From Onchidella celtica (lineage: Eukaryota > Mollusca > Gastropoda > Systellommatophora > Onchidiidae), in the NCBI GenBank assembly GCA_963931925.1, contig OZ007575.1:40595846-40659845 (forward strand): a stretch of 64,000 nt of DNA, in the 5' to 3' direction. The position numbers and the translations under genes were made by a program. A model generated the notes under the pieces. That model was not told the origin of the DNA and did no database searches. It was given only the letters and a program-made list of their open reading frames with translations. This document shows, one piece after another, positions 24,901 to 39,900 of the stretch; the first letter of the stretch is position 1; each line of letters starts with the position of its first letter.

Positions 24901-27900
24901 GGCACATAAAAAACCTGCATGTTACTAAATAATGCCACCAGAATGATAATGAAGCCTGCCCATGCCAGAGTCATATTTCCCACTTCATACACTAATTCTT
25001 GTGCCTTTCATTCATATGATTGAAGAAATACCGAACACTTTTACATTTGTATTGGAATGCAGAAGCACATAAATAATATTCTTGGGAAGCACTTACGTGA
25101 GGCTGCTGTGGCTGTTGCTGTGTGTGCAAATCCATTGGCAAACTGTGATAGCTGTGTAGTGGGGGAAACCGTTGATGTGCTGAGGGTGCAAATTGAGGGA
25201 GCAGTTCCAGCACTTTAGAACTGGCCAGTTCTGTGTAATAATCATTGGGGTATAATGTGTTAGACAATCTTAAATGACCCAAAACTACAAAGTTGGTTCA
25301 ATGTATTATAAGAATCATTACAGGCCTCACTATATTGTAAGCAAGGCTACATCAGCTTCTTTTGTGTTATAAAATGTTTAATCTTAGGCATCTCAGCAGA
25401 ATAAAGCTGGTCACTGGTAAGTAAGTACTATAGAGAGAGGTGCATTTTTCTCTCTCCCAATGTGTACCAAATAGCAGTGCTCTTTGTTTTGTTTTTTCTA
25501 TTGTGGCTTCCTTTTGGTTTCTCACTTGTTACATATTTATACACTATTATGATCACTACAGTACAAAGCATCATGTTTGACATCACTTGCATTTTTGGCC
25601 CTGGTTGATAGCAGATACTGAATTGATCTTTTATTGTCAAATAATGCTGGTAATGGTAAATTCATATGTATTGTATAGATGAAGGTTGCTACAAGTAAGT
25701 TTTAGGAGGCAAATGAATAAATTACAGTCTGTTTGATGTAAGCACATTACCGTTATTAATGCCTCAGCATTCTCCAAAGCGGTGCAGATCAACTTTTAAA
25801 AGATTTTAAAAATAATTTTTTTTTTAAAAAGTTTACCTGGTCTGAAGAAATGCTGTTGTTGCTGTTGCAGCTGCTGCTGCTGTATCTGTGAAATGGAGAA
25901 TCCTGGAGGCAAGCTCCGTAGAGGGGGCTGACTATTACTTTGGTGTGGTGTGGGAGGGACAGGATGAAAGCTGGTGTGTGGGGGAGAACTCAGTCTGGTT
26001 TGTTGAGCCATGTGATGCTGCTGCTGCTGTAGCATTCCATTTTCCTTTTCAATAAGGTCGGCAAGACCTTTGAAAGATTCTGCACAGGGGTCAAATCCTG
26101 GGGATCAGAGAGAAATTCGCAAAACCATCAACTTTCAGTGTTTGTTAAACTCGGAACAAGTTCACAAGCGCTGTGAATGCAGACACACCAAGGGGTATTT
26201 TCATGTGGCAAATGAGGTATGCAAAAAATATCTCTTCTGAGTTTTCTTCTCATTTCTAATTAGAATCTAAAATTTACTACAAGTACCAGTACTATGAAGT
26301 CAAAGAGTCTGCATTACATATCTTCTGTTTTACTCATAATATTCCTACTGGTACTATTTAGTACTGCTGAATGGAAGTCGCCCAGAGGGCTTGATCACTC
26401 AGGAATGACCACTCATGCCTTTATTTGTCTGTGATTTTATGATATGCTAGACTATCCTCACCTAGGTCATCTTCTGGTGGTAGTTCTTTGTTCTTGAAGC
26501 CAAATGCTGCAGACCAATCTGTGCTTGAAGACACTGGGAGAGAATCCGCCATCTCATTATTGGCTATAGAAACATTTGATATATCTGTAGAGAGAAAAAA
26601 GGGCCATTTGACATTCCCAAATTTGCAGTTTACAGACCTCCCAAATGGAAATTTGGTTAAACAAGTGGGGAGATTTCATAAAAATCCAGGCGGTTATCAC
26701 AGCCTCTCAGAAACTCGACACATACACAAAAGAAAATTAAATACAACCATCCTAGAAATATTTTTTTTTAAAGAAGTGTTGCATTCACACACACACACAC
26801 ACACACCCCCCCCCCCCCCCCCCGTTAATACTGAAAATGAGGATAAAAATGCTACTCTCAATCTTGCCACCCCTAAGTAAGTCTGCGAGACCTCAGTAGG
26901 TGTATGTAAAACATTTTCGACATGGCTGAAGAAAACCTTGGGACAATTTCCATGCTGAATCTAAGGAGTCTGGTTAGTCTAACCTAGTAATTCATTGCCA
27001 TAATCAGAAAGTCAGCTTAATCTTTTTGGGCACCATAGTTGCTAAAACAAAAAGATAGTCTACCTGTTGCTTTAATGGCAGATTAATTACAATCAGATAG
27101 TGAGAATCTGTGGGATGGGCTTAATATCACACAAAAAAAGCTATTTTCTTTTCTTTGAAAGTGGTTTTTTTTTTCCATCAGATAAGACTTTAACATCTCA
27201 GCAGTAAACAGAAAATTAAATAAACCTGCAGGTTTATGACTACTGGATATTAGAATTTCAATGTGTCACTGTGACATCTGAATAATCTGAAACACTACAT
27301 TTTTCTTTTTCAAAATTCAGTGTACCAGACTCCTGGTACTTTTTATTGACAAACTGCCTTATGATGATTCACTGCCTTTCATCCCATTTTTCTGATGCTG
27401 ATTCATTTTGTGGGTTTGGTAAGTGCTGAAAATGAGGGTAGAGATGTTACCCTAATGTATAATACCAACACTTGATTTTTCAAATTTCCATAGGTCTATG
27501 AATCTATGTAAAATAAGCCTAGGCTGGGGAGTCTCAGGCCAATTCTCCTCAGCTCACTTTTTTCCCCCAATGATACTACCACTGTACACAAAATAATGTT
27601 TGTGAGGACGCAACAGTAGCCCTTACTGGCCATTAATTGCCTCCACAAGTGCACTTTATAATCTTTCTTCCCATATTCCGAAAAAAACAACATTTTTTTT
27701 AAAATAATAAAAAAAAAAACAAAAAAAACGCTGGTGTCTCCAATAAGGTAATAGCTGTCTGACCCAGGGAGGCAGACCGCCTGTATCCCACCTTCACTCC
27801 CCTACTCGAACTGGGTTTTGCCACACTTCATGTAACATCCCAAGTGGACATCAAAGTGAGTTGTCCGACACTTCCCTAGACATGCTGGCGCTGACCACCT

Positions 27901-30900
27901 GGCTCCCTTCCACCATAGTTCCCACCAACCCTCCCCACCCCCCAACCGAATGGGCAGGTTCCAGGCTCCTCAAAGAAAAATACATACTTTGTATCAGCCA
28001 AGCCACACTATGAAAAAGCATAATCAGTAATTTTTGTGTGATGGGCAAAACTTGAGTTAATTTTTTTTTCTTTCTCTTTTTCCTGGAAACGGGGGAGATT
28101 TCAAAGGAACACCGGGAGGGCAGGTTTTATCATGAAAATGGGGAGACTTGGGGGGTCTGAGTTTATAAACAAAGCCGGCACAGCAGGTGTCTGTATTACT
28201 GAGCTGTTTGTATCTGTGTTGAGCACTAAAAGGGAAAGTGCAGGAGACAAGGGTGATTTTGTCATTAAAACATTCTTCTTCCCTGGCTCCAATGGTAAAT
28301 TTTGGTCATTTGAAGAAGGTACATGTCTTCAAACAAAGTCTCGTTGTTTCCATGGTAACGCTTGTTTACAGCTGCCATACTGAACAAAAACAATTATCTA
28401 GCTTTTAACCCACAAACTGACACAACTGCCCAAGGGCTGCCGCCAGAATGCTCGAGCCCATCTTATTGGATGCACATAAAGCAACAAGTCATTTTTTTAA
28501 TTACCCACCAAGGTCACGGTCACCTGAGGGTGTAAAGGCAAAAATTAATACATAATTATGCTCCTCCAATAATCATCCTTTCCAAATTCAGATACTTACC
28601 TTGAGAAGAGCTGGCGGATGAGGCTTGCAGTGCCCCCGATGTGTTGTTAAGCAGGTTGTTACCAAAGAATGAAAGACCTTGGGTACTGTTGGCCTCTGAC
28701 GATCCAGGTCTCCTGTTAGACCCAATAGCACCAACCATGCCATTTGAGGAGCTCGGATCTGCTTGCTGTTGCAACAGATGTTGAGACTGAGGACAAAAAT
28801 ATGAACATTTTGATGACAAAATGCAGTAAGAAAAAAAAAAAACAACTGAACATTTTAATGATAACTGCATCATCAAATATTCTTTACCACAAATGGCGGG
28901 TATAGAGCAAAATTGTTGTATCTCCAGGTTTATGAATTGGGGTTCATAATGGCAATACTGTAATAATGACAAACTGCTTCTTGCTGTTTTTCATTATTCT
29001 GCTTTCTTTAAGTAGTTCCAAGTTACAGAAAAGCAGTATTGTTGTAGCTCCCTTAAAAATGAGATCATTGAGAGCAATATTGTGGTATTTCCGAGTAAGC
29101 TCCCATTATTCATAAACCTGGAGATACAACAATTTTGCTCTATACTCGCGAAATGTCAAAATCTCGCATGCAAACATGGAACATATTTATGAACCAACAA
29201 AAAATAGTTCACTCATCAAAATACTATGTTACCCTTTCACTACAAATGAAGTATGTTATAATCCATTATGCAATATGTAAAAGATGCAGAAATGGTTTCA
29301 AAATTGGCTCATCTTTACTACTGCATAAGAAAATATAATCTCATACCTTTGCTCATGGACAACCACATAATTTCTAAACCTGTGACTTTTAAGAGGAAGG
29401 TAATTGACTCCCAGGGGAGGAATTTCAGTCAGATGGCAGTTGATAAAAAAAACTTGGTTTCATAAATCGTTTCAAAAACCACTATGGTAAAAGTGTGATT
29501 GTGAAAATGTTACTAGATGACAATTCAATATGGGGAAGGCAGTGAGAAAACCTGCAATTGCAAGGGAGGAATGTAGCCTGGGACTTTTGAGAACCAATGA
29601 TGTCAACCATTACTCCACTCACAGTAAAAGATACAAGAAATCTAAGGCCTTTGGTCTCCCACCAAACAATATACAAGCAAAAAATATCTGGACATCTCAA
29701 GTACCAGGAAAGCTCTTCTGTTTTTTTGCTTTTGATAAAAGGCCATGTTTTGTTTCTGCTTCAAGATTAACTTCATCAAATGATCTTTGCAAACTTTATT
29801 TTCAGAATGAATCTTTCCAAGTACCATGCTCAAGAGAAAGGCCATAGACCTGACAGCTGGATGTTCAAAATTTTTTGTTGCAAGTGCAATTTTCCTCAAT
29901 CTTCAAAATATCTGAATTGAGTCCAAATCAACAACCACACTGGGCTGTAAGCCTTTCTCATACCTGCATATGGGTTCCATTACTAGCACCAGCTGAAGAG
30001 GCTGGCGGTAAGGGAGAGGCTGGGGGAGCACCTGCGGCCCCAGAAGCTGAGCTTCCGGCCCGAGGCGACAATGGCAGCTGTTGTGTGGCATTTGTCACTG
30101 GTGTGGGTAGTGGAAGACCCCTATGAGCAGAAGAGTTATTTTGAGGGGAACTTGAACTCTTTTCTCTGTCTCCTGGCGGTGTTGATGTTGGTGTTCTGTT
30201 ACTACCTACTGGGTTCATTTGGCTGAAATAAATTAGACGTGCTGGATGAAAAATCCCACCGTTATAATGCAATCCTTTATTGGGCATAAACACCCAATTT
30301 CTAAAAAACAGTAGTCTTTGCAGTGCAGCTGCAATTCACCTGCCATTTTAATCTCTCGTTTATCATGAGTAACAAACAGCTAAATCTAATGTACCACGCA
30401 GATCATCATTTTTGTTAAAATGACATACATGAATTACATTCTCACTACAAAGATTCACAATTTTCGCTCCATAACATACCTGTGTATATGATTTTCATCT
30501 ACACTATTGACAGAGTTGCTGCCTCTCTGTCTGCCCGTGCCAACTAGGCGATTATTGCTACTCCCTCCTCCACTGCCAGGAGGTGTGTTGGTTCTGTGTT
30601 GAGGCTTATTACCTTGATTCTAATGAGAAAAGAAGGGGAAATTCTAATCATATATATGCTTAAATGTAAACTATCAGGAAAAATAAATTAAAAAAATTGA
30701 AGGTACAAACCACGCATCTTTTCCCTCATCTTTCCCAAATGAAAGCCCCTTTCCAAAATTTTACAATCATCTGAAACATTGTGGGTAAATAAAAATGCTT
30801 GTCAAATAAGCGATGCAAATGTACTTTGTGTGAATTTATCCTAAGTCACCTTTTTACATTATATTATCCCCTTAGAAAAAAACATCCGGCAATTCCCTTT

Positions 30901-33900
30901 GGATACATTAAATTTTCTTAGTAAGCTAGATTCTTACTTGAGTCCTACTGTTATTATTGGCAGAGGTTAATTCTGTTTTTGATCCACTTCCTGGGGCAGG
31001 AGATCCTGCTCCATCCAACACCGGCCAACCAGAATTGGAGTTGTTAAAGTGGGCGTGACCATTAGCCCCTCCTGAATGTGTTAGAACTGGATTAGGTAGG
31101 AGAGGCCCAGAATTAGGTAGCGAGTGTTTGATATCACCTGTCATATCCATCAATGATGGTATAACTTCAGTAGTCTCTATGGCCTGAGGTGATACAGACT
31201 TTTTTCTGAAATGAAAAGGGAAGATATTAAATTTATCAACTTTTAATATGAATTCTAAAGAGTAACAAGGTAACAAAAGAATATACACATAGTGAATATC
31301 AACACTTTTAAAGACTGCATTTTCACACATGCAATTTCATTTTTAGCAGATCTCCACTTTTGCCTACTATCAAATCTCACATCTTAATATCAAGACATAT
31401 TATGCATAAAAAGTTGCCACTTTAATTTAACAATTCTTATGATACTAAATACCTCTTAAAATGTAACTGATTTTTAGAAAATGGAAACGGATTTTAAGAA
31501 TAGATTGTGAATTCACATCATGAAATAACTGTACTGTTGCAAAATTGGTTTTTCCAGATACTGAACCTATGGCACTCTGCTACCCATCAATGCAGATGGA
31601 ATTATTTTTTTGCTTGTCTCAAACCCAGCCAGTGTATCTGCTTTAAATCGCTCTTCATGAATGAAATATAATCCATAAAATGTGCCACTAAAATGTAAAG
31701 ACTTACATCTTATTATTTGCTATGTGATGATTGTTGGCTGAATTTTGTGCATTCAAAAACTGTTCTATCAGCATTTGTTCATACTCTTGATGTTTCCTGA
31801 AACAGAATTTGGTGTTTTATTATTTAATGCAAAACATTAGACATCATACAAATGTGTTCAATAGAACAAAATATAACCATTATATTATTACTTAGACTAT
31901 CAGTGCAAGCTGTATAACTCATTTGCATATCAACAATGCCAAAACCTGTAAATTGATTCCATTCGTCAATAACTGCCAAATATAAACATGGCCATTGGCA
32001 GTGATGAGTGTTTTATGTAATTATTTGCAAAACCCAAAGAAAAATGAAACTTCAATCGCACTATGAATTGATACAACTAATACTGCCCACAAACTCATAA
32101 TATCAGAAGTGAATATTCCAATTACTGCTCACAGCTCTTCACAAGGAACATTCCTCTTCAAATTTAAACCAATGTCCAAGTTAATCCTAAGAAATCAATG
32201 CATACTTTGCAAAATGGAAAGAAGCAGTGTAATGCTAAATAAGCTATATCATACCCTGCTTGCATTTCATCCTTCGTAAAACTTGCAGCCTCTTCACCCA
32301 GTTCATGGAGATACATACAGTCCTGTGAGAAGAATGGTATGAAACATTAATCCTGGGGGGAGGGGGGGTTGATGATGACCAAAACACAGCATGAAAAGTG
32401 ACCCTGCAAGTGAATTACTTTTCCCGATTTCAGAAAACAATCACTTTTAGGAAGCTTTAGTTATCTTTTTCAAAATTTAAACCATAATGGACTGAGTTGA
32501 CATTCACCTAGTTTAATCATTGGTCATGCAGTGCAACAAAAATCAATTAATTTTTGCTGAAATTGCAGCTTCCAGTTCACAACTCAAATGCTTTATTGTT
32601 AGGAAAACATAAAATTTACTTACATTTTTTTGACAGTGTGATCCTTTCAAGAAGTGACTGCAGTATTTGGTGGTGCCTAAAGATGTTTTTAATGTCCGCC
32701 CATCCACATGAACATTATTGACTGTTAAAATTGCTCTTAGAGCATCCTCTGGCTTAACATATGTTACATAGGCACTTGCACTCGGACCCTGAAAATGAAA
32801 CATTGCCTTCAATTCAACATTAAACATATTGACAGAAAATATATCCTTGCTTTGTTTACACAACAGTGAGCTCACCTAACTAACAAAATCATCCCTAATA
32901 CTTTTTAAATGCTTGTAAGTATAAGCATTGTCATTTATTGCACCACAACAAAAGCAAGTCATACATCTCCAATAGTGATGAAATAACTTACATTTTATTT
33001 GATCTTTTCTGAGGTCAGAATCATGATCAACAGTGCGCAGCACAGTATTTGAATTCTTCAAATTTATTCAGTGAACATGCTTACAGAAATGAGACAGTGA
33101 CATTTGTCTGTATTTATATTTCTTCAATTACTCAGGTACACACCTGTGAGCCAGCATAAGAAGTGCTCTGATTTATCACCACTTTATGAATCTTTCCAAA
33201 CTTGCCAAAATACTCATGTTTTTTGAGCATCTCAGGATCTGCAAGCCTGGGAGACAATCCTACCACAAACACCAGGTTCCTCTGCACAACCCTGATAGGA
33301 CACACACATTTCAAACTTAGGTAAAGAACATGACTATAATATAGGCCCAGGGCTGACAACCTGCAATTTGCAGCATCAGTATTCAGAAGGTCAAAAATTA
33401 GCATTTTTGAGGGAAATAATATTTTCTGAAAATGCAGAAAATGGTTGGTTGGTTGGTTGGTGTGTGTGTGTGTGTGCGTGTTAGTGTGTTCTTGATAGAA
33501 TCTGGTATTAAGAGTGTCTTGTCTTTCATATAAGCTGCTATGACCAATTCCAAGTGGATGCATAAGGAAAGTCCTTGGTAGAAAGCAGTGGCTCTAGCTC
33601 TCGAATTAGATCTAGCAGTCTCTACATCAGCTGGTGCATGCAGATCTATAGGCCTTAACAATTCCCAAGCAGATGAATCTCCTGGACAGAATTCCCTCTT
33701 ATTAAAAATACCTTCCCTAGACTGGTATTTGATAATCTATTTCCAAGCAGACGAGGGAAAGAACAATAATGGAACAATTTATGTCAAAATGGCCCACATG
33801 TTTCATTCTAGTTGGTATTTTTTTGGTTCGCATTTTTACCCTTGGCGATGTTCATCCTTCCACTGTTTAGATTGTGGCCCCATCATCAATCAAACAAAAC

Positions 33901-36900
33901 ACTAACTAAGATTACAGCTGCAAATACACAAATAAGTGGAAAAAAAAAATGCATGCAATATTTTGATGAAGACAGATGTTTTGCACTAGAATCTGGGCTA
34001 TCCTAAATGACCTCAAACCACAGCCACTACGGACATTATTTTTATACATTTGAGTGACCCTTTATCCCCTGTGATGAAAGGTCGACGTCTGACTGCAGTT
34101 GTGAGGGCTACTTATTTATTTGGAAACAACAGTGCATATTAGGAAATTGCAATATCCAAGAATTCGTATTTTCCAATAAGTACACTTGCTTCAAAATTAT
34201 GCTCCCATATTTTTGGCTGAAATTCTAATTAACTCTTTCCGTACTTTTCACCGATACATCGGTTCCTCCGACTGACGCATTTGGACTAATTTCTGCTGAA
34301 GTGCAGTAATAGTGGCATCGGTTGTACCACAAACAACAAAAACACTGGGAAGCTAGATGGACACAGTATCGTTGAAATGCCCAGGGGTAACAAGGAGAGT
34401 ACTTTCTGCCGATGTATCGGTCCCCCCGACTGACGCATTTGGACTAATTTGGGCTGAATTGCAGTATGGAAAGAGTTAAAATACACAAAGTTGTATATGT
34501 ATGGTAGGCACCTCTGCAGGCCTATTCAAAATATTTTGCAGCGAATTGCCTTAACATTTTCTGAAAATTTTTAATATTTCTCTTAGATGCTTTTATGGTG
34601 ATAAAATGTGCCAATGCAAATAAAACAAGAAACAAAACTGAAAGCATGTCTTACTCATTAAAAATCTATACACTTGGAAACACATACTTTTAAAAATGTT
34701 TACCATTTGGTAATCAAAACACCAGATGCTGTTGTTAACAGACACACTGACTCATTTATGCCATACCTGACATTAGCTAGGTGCTTTCTATTCTCTGCAG
34801 CTTTTTGCTTTCGTTGAACATCTTTCTGCTTTCTTTCTTTCTTGATGTTTTGCAATCTGGAGACATATATGATGTTATAACAGATGTTTTAAAATAATAG
34901 AAGAAAAAATGCTGGATCATTTAGAATCTGTGAGACATGATATTAGAGAATAAAATGATTCATATGGGTCAAAATCTGATTTGCTGTACACTGGTGTTTT
35001 CACCATACCAATCTATTTGTCCCTCGTCTGTTATCCTACAGAATACTTGTTTATCAACAGAAAATGGTAAAAATGATGCACAAATGGTGTATCTTTCCAT
35101 TCACATCCTCTGTGTCTATTAAAAGCTATGTATAATTACTCTATTGAAATGTAATGTGGGTGGATGGATCGAGATTTTTTAACAAAAAGTGTGACATTTT
35201 TAGGGGTGTTATGATCAAAGCTATATTCCTTAAAACTGGAGACCTTGAAACTTAATGTAAACAGGCCACAGCAATCCTGATATAACAGTCTAAATGTCTG
35301 TGTGGCACGCTAGCCCCTTCTCTTGGCAAGGAGTGTGTATGGCGGGGTCAAAAGATCGCCGTTCGTACGTTACTTTTGGTGTTAACTTTCGTCAACACGA
35401 TGCTTTCTGCTGGAAACGTGAATTTCTGACCGCTGGACTTAAATCGTGGCGTGATTTTTATTGCATAATAGCCCCTTTTGTCTTCACACAAAAAACGGAA
35501 TCACGCACGTGGCCCGTCTTTGTCATACAGAGCCAGGTAGTCAGCAGACCGGTCACCGTGTTTATAACCGGTAACGTATGCTGCTAAGTGGCCGTTGTTC
35601 GGCTCGAAGCATGCGGTCGCGATAGGTCCGTAGGTGAATTTTCAAGAGCTGATTAGGTGATCTCAAATGTGACATAACACTTTCAACGGATATGGAGCAG
35701 AACGGCAACAAGACGCTGGGTAAGTTTGGTGTTTATTATCACTCAAATAACGTACGCCCACATCCGTACTGAAGTGTGTGCAATTTCAATATAGAATGAA
35801 TTTATTAGACAGTGGGATCCAGCGAGAATCAGATTTCAGGTCAAAACAACGATTTTTTTCATAATTGCCCTCTTGTTTAAAAACGAACAAACTCTCACAT
35901 GTGTGTAAAACTTGCAAAAAGGAAATCAAGCGCCTTGACCTCAAACATAATAAAGTTATAGTCAGTGTGAACACTTCTTGGCAACATGCCAAATGATCAG
36001 CGCGACGAGTCAGGGAAGATTGCTACACTTGTGCGTGCGTTATTGAAACCCTACAAGGTGTTGCGTTTATGTGACGAACGCCGTGATGTAAAAAGATTTT
36101 TTGTTATTTCTTGCATTTAAAAGACGACTTTCGCTCAGCGGATATATCTTTCCCATTATTGTCCATCACCCCATCCAATGCCCTTATACTGAACATGACT
36201 GGATTATTTCCCGGTAGCTACATCTGGGGTTCGTTACGGCAACACGTATTGCATGGTGTTTAATAACGCACTGCATACTGTGGGGAAAAAAAATCAATAA
36301 ACAGTGCCCTGTTGTACCTTAAATTCGTAATGTGTCACTTGTGTCCGTCACACATAATGAAAATACAAATTTCTTACAATGATGTGATCATAGGTCTAAA
36401 TTGGATGATAACAATGGCTGTTCGTAACATAAACCCGAAATGTTTTGTGTTTCAGTGGCATACGGCTACCGCCCATCTAAAGACCGATGGCCCTCTAGCT
36501 GGTTTTAATAATTTTTCATTTATGAAGAAAAAATATAATTTTGCTGAAGTGAATTAACTCATTCCCCCTCAATGCGATAGGATGCGATAGGAAAAAAGCG
36601 GCCCCTTTCCCCCTCAATGCGATAGGATGCGATATCAGTAGACAGGATGTGTACGAATGCGCTTAGCAACGAAACCTCTCCCTCGTGACCTTTGCACTTG
36701 GCCGGAAGTTACCTTTGGACTGTTTTGTTTTTTTTTTGTTGAAAACCGGAAAGTGATAGCTCTTATAGCTCAGGAGTTATAAAATAAAATAGAAGAGCGT
36801 CTGTTTCCACTTTTTTATTACTATTACAAAACTGTACAAAATCATTTACTTGTTCAAATTAATTTTTTTTTTAATTTATCACTTGTAATTTGGAATTACC

Positions 36901-39900
36901 TCCCTTTGCTGAGGACTGGCAGTGAAAATAGGAGTGGAGTGTTGAGGGGGAATGAGTTAAGGCATAATATTTAGATTGCATGACTGGCGTCGAATTTTAA
37001 AATCTTTGTGGAAGTTCGTCACTGGAACTGGTTATGTCTGGTGTTGCTGTAATGCACGGCCTTTGCCGATCTCAACGAACGTTTTTCTTTTGTTGTCATT
37101 TGATTTAAATACATATAGTTCACATTTTCAGAACTTGATTTGGTGCCGTGTAGCAAGAAATAAAAGTACGACCACATTTTTCAATAGACTTTGAGCTTCA
37201 CGTGGGCGTTCGTTATTGAAACTCGAAATGCTCAGTGTTGCATTAACGTACTGCAGCCCGGATCTGAAAGAACACATGTTTATCAATTGCACTGATGTTA
37301 GTCAACTTGCATGCAATAAAATTTTTACATTTGAACTTGACGACCCAAAACTTAGATGGCATGATCAGAGTCATACATTTTGAGTGTCATGCGGGAGAGT
37401 TCGTTACTGAAACTCGAAATGCTTAGTGTGCAGTCACATACTGCCTTTGCCGATTTGAAAGAAGACCTGTTTTATAATATGCTGGTTTCTGGTAATTCAT
37501 ATTATGAAAACTTTAAATTGTGACCTGGTAGTGAGGAATAAAAGTGCGTTTACATTTTTTTCAATGTAGACTTTGAACTCCACATGGTAGTTCGTTACTG
37601 AAACTCCAAACGTTTGGTGTTGCAGTAACACACGGCCGTTGCCGATCTGAAAGAAGGCTTTTCTTTTGTTGTCATTGGGTTTCAACTAATTCACATTATT
37701 AAAACTTGTTTTGGTGCTGTGTAGCAAGATATAAAAGTACGATCACAGCTTTCAGTAGACTTTGATCTTCACGTGGGCGTTTGTTAGTGAAACTCGAAAT
37801 GCTTAGTGTTGCAATAACACACGGCAGTCCAGATCTGAAAGCACACATTGATATCAGTTGCACTGATGTTCGTAAAATTGAATGCAATAAAATTTTGATT
37901 ACATTTGAACATCAAGACCTAAAACTTAAATGGCACGATCAGAGTCGTACATTTTGAGTGACACGCGGGAGAGTTCGTTACTGAAACTCAAAATGCTTAG
38001 TGTTGCAGTCACATAAGGCCTTTGTCTGAAAGAAGGCTTTTCTTTTATAAGCAGTTGGTTCCAAGTAATTCACGTGATGACAACTTTAAATTGTTTCTTG
38101 ATAGCAAGGAATAGAAGTAGGTTGCCTACATTTTTCAACTTAGACTTTGACCTTCGCGTAGGAGTTTGTTACTGAAACTGATTTGGTTTCCTTTTACTGA
38201 TATTCGTTGTTTATCTAGGCTTAAGCGTCCATCTGTGTAGCCTATACTCTGCAGCTCTTAGAAACTCTCAGTAATCATGGAAGATTTATTAAGTTCTATA
38301 ATATAGTACATATTATGGAAACTCATGGCTGTAATAATGTATTGCCATTCCATGTTGCTGGGACATCTAGATCTGCAAGGACGGGAAACATTTTTGTTTA
38401 GACCATGCAATATACGTAAAATATTTGATATCAAATGATAATTTCATCTCAGGCATGTTACCGCAGTAGTAATGCAATGAATTGTTATTGAATCACATTT
38501 AATAAGCAGATCTGCAAACACGGCTTTGGCTGATGAGTTTCATTCATTACACCACACCAATGATATGAGCCGTTCTCAAAAGGTGGGACTCGCACTGGTG
38601 ACATTGTTGTAAGTGATCTCTGGATGAATAAAATCATATTAATGTAAAGTATTTAGTATCATTTCCTTCCCCATATGCTCAAGTATCGTCACAAGCAACA
38701 GCATCAAGTACATTTATACCAGTTTATCAATGTTAATGATTTATTTTTAAAAATTCCCCTTTTTTGACTTCGAAAAACTTGGCATACCAGAGAGCCACAT
38801 TTCAATGGGTGTTTTTGTAGTGAAGAACAAACTGAACCACAACTGCCCTACTATTATCTTGTAGTGTATTAATTGAAGCTTAAAAAACACCACAGGGAGT
38901 TGGAACAGACCCAGTCCATTATTAGCAACTCATGGTTGAAAATGATGATGTTGGACGTGATGGTGTCTGTCATTTTTAACTTCGGCGTAATTATATCCTT
39001 TTACATGTATAATAGATTAACATTAACTGAATAGTGGTGAATTATAGTTAACCAACAATTTAAAAACAAAAAAAACAGCAGAATTTTTGCAATTGCACTT
39101 CCTCGGGCCTTGATGTGCGGGGTTTAAATCATATTGTTGATTGTCTGTGATTTATCCACGTCCGACCCATCGCCGATAGCTTTTGCATCGGGTGACTCCG
39201 CACACTACCTTGTGTCGTGCGAGTAGCACTTTACACAAACTTGGTACGGAACAACGGAAGTGGATCCAAAGATGCCTGTTTAAGCACACACGCGGGATCA
39301 CGGAGCGTCTGTCATCGGAATGCTCCGACTTCACGTCCGACCAATCCTGGCAGAAAGGACGCCTTTAAAAGGAATTGCGCTGTGTTTTTAGTGTTGAAAT
39401 GAATTCTGTTTAGTACAGAAGATATTTAATTTCGACTTTATGGTTTATTTAGCAGAAATAAAGTCTAGGTACCTCTAGGTATATCTACGAAATTCCTACG
39501 GTCATTTTCACGTCCAAAACCTCCATACTAGTCATGGGACACTATGATGATATCCTTTTTGGCATCCTCCTGATTAGATTTTCACGATGGTTTTGATTCT
39601 TATGTACACTACAAACGCAAAATTAAAGTATGGATATCACAGGTAGCATTGCAGCCAATAAAATAAGAAAGAAATAGGGAAATACTTGTAATTTTGTAAG
39701 TGTCTGTCATACTTCACGTCCGTCACTTTTCTTGTCAAATCACTATTCATCTTTCATAATATGCCCATATCAGATTGTTTCTCTGATTACCTAAACACAC
39801 AGGATTGATTTTGAAAGCCACACCTACGTAGTCCTTTGTTTTTTTGAGATATGGAAACTTTCAGATTAAAAAATGTTGGACGTGAAGTATGACAGACTAA

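Noticed and set aside
32876..33061. A minus-strand frame between two CNOT4 exons as an additional exon
   Set aside because: The exons on either side join in phase and the RRM is continuous without it.
36980..38230. CRISPR array
   Set aside because: The repeats are ~191-bp satellite monomers without unique spacers, and the DNA is eukaryotic.
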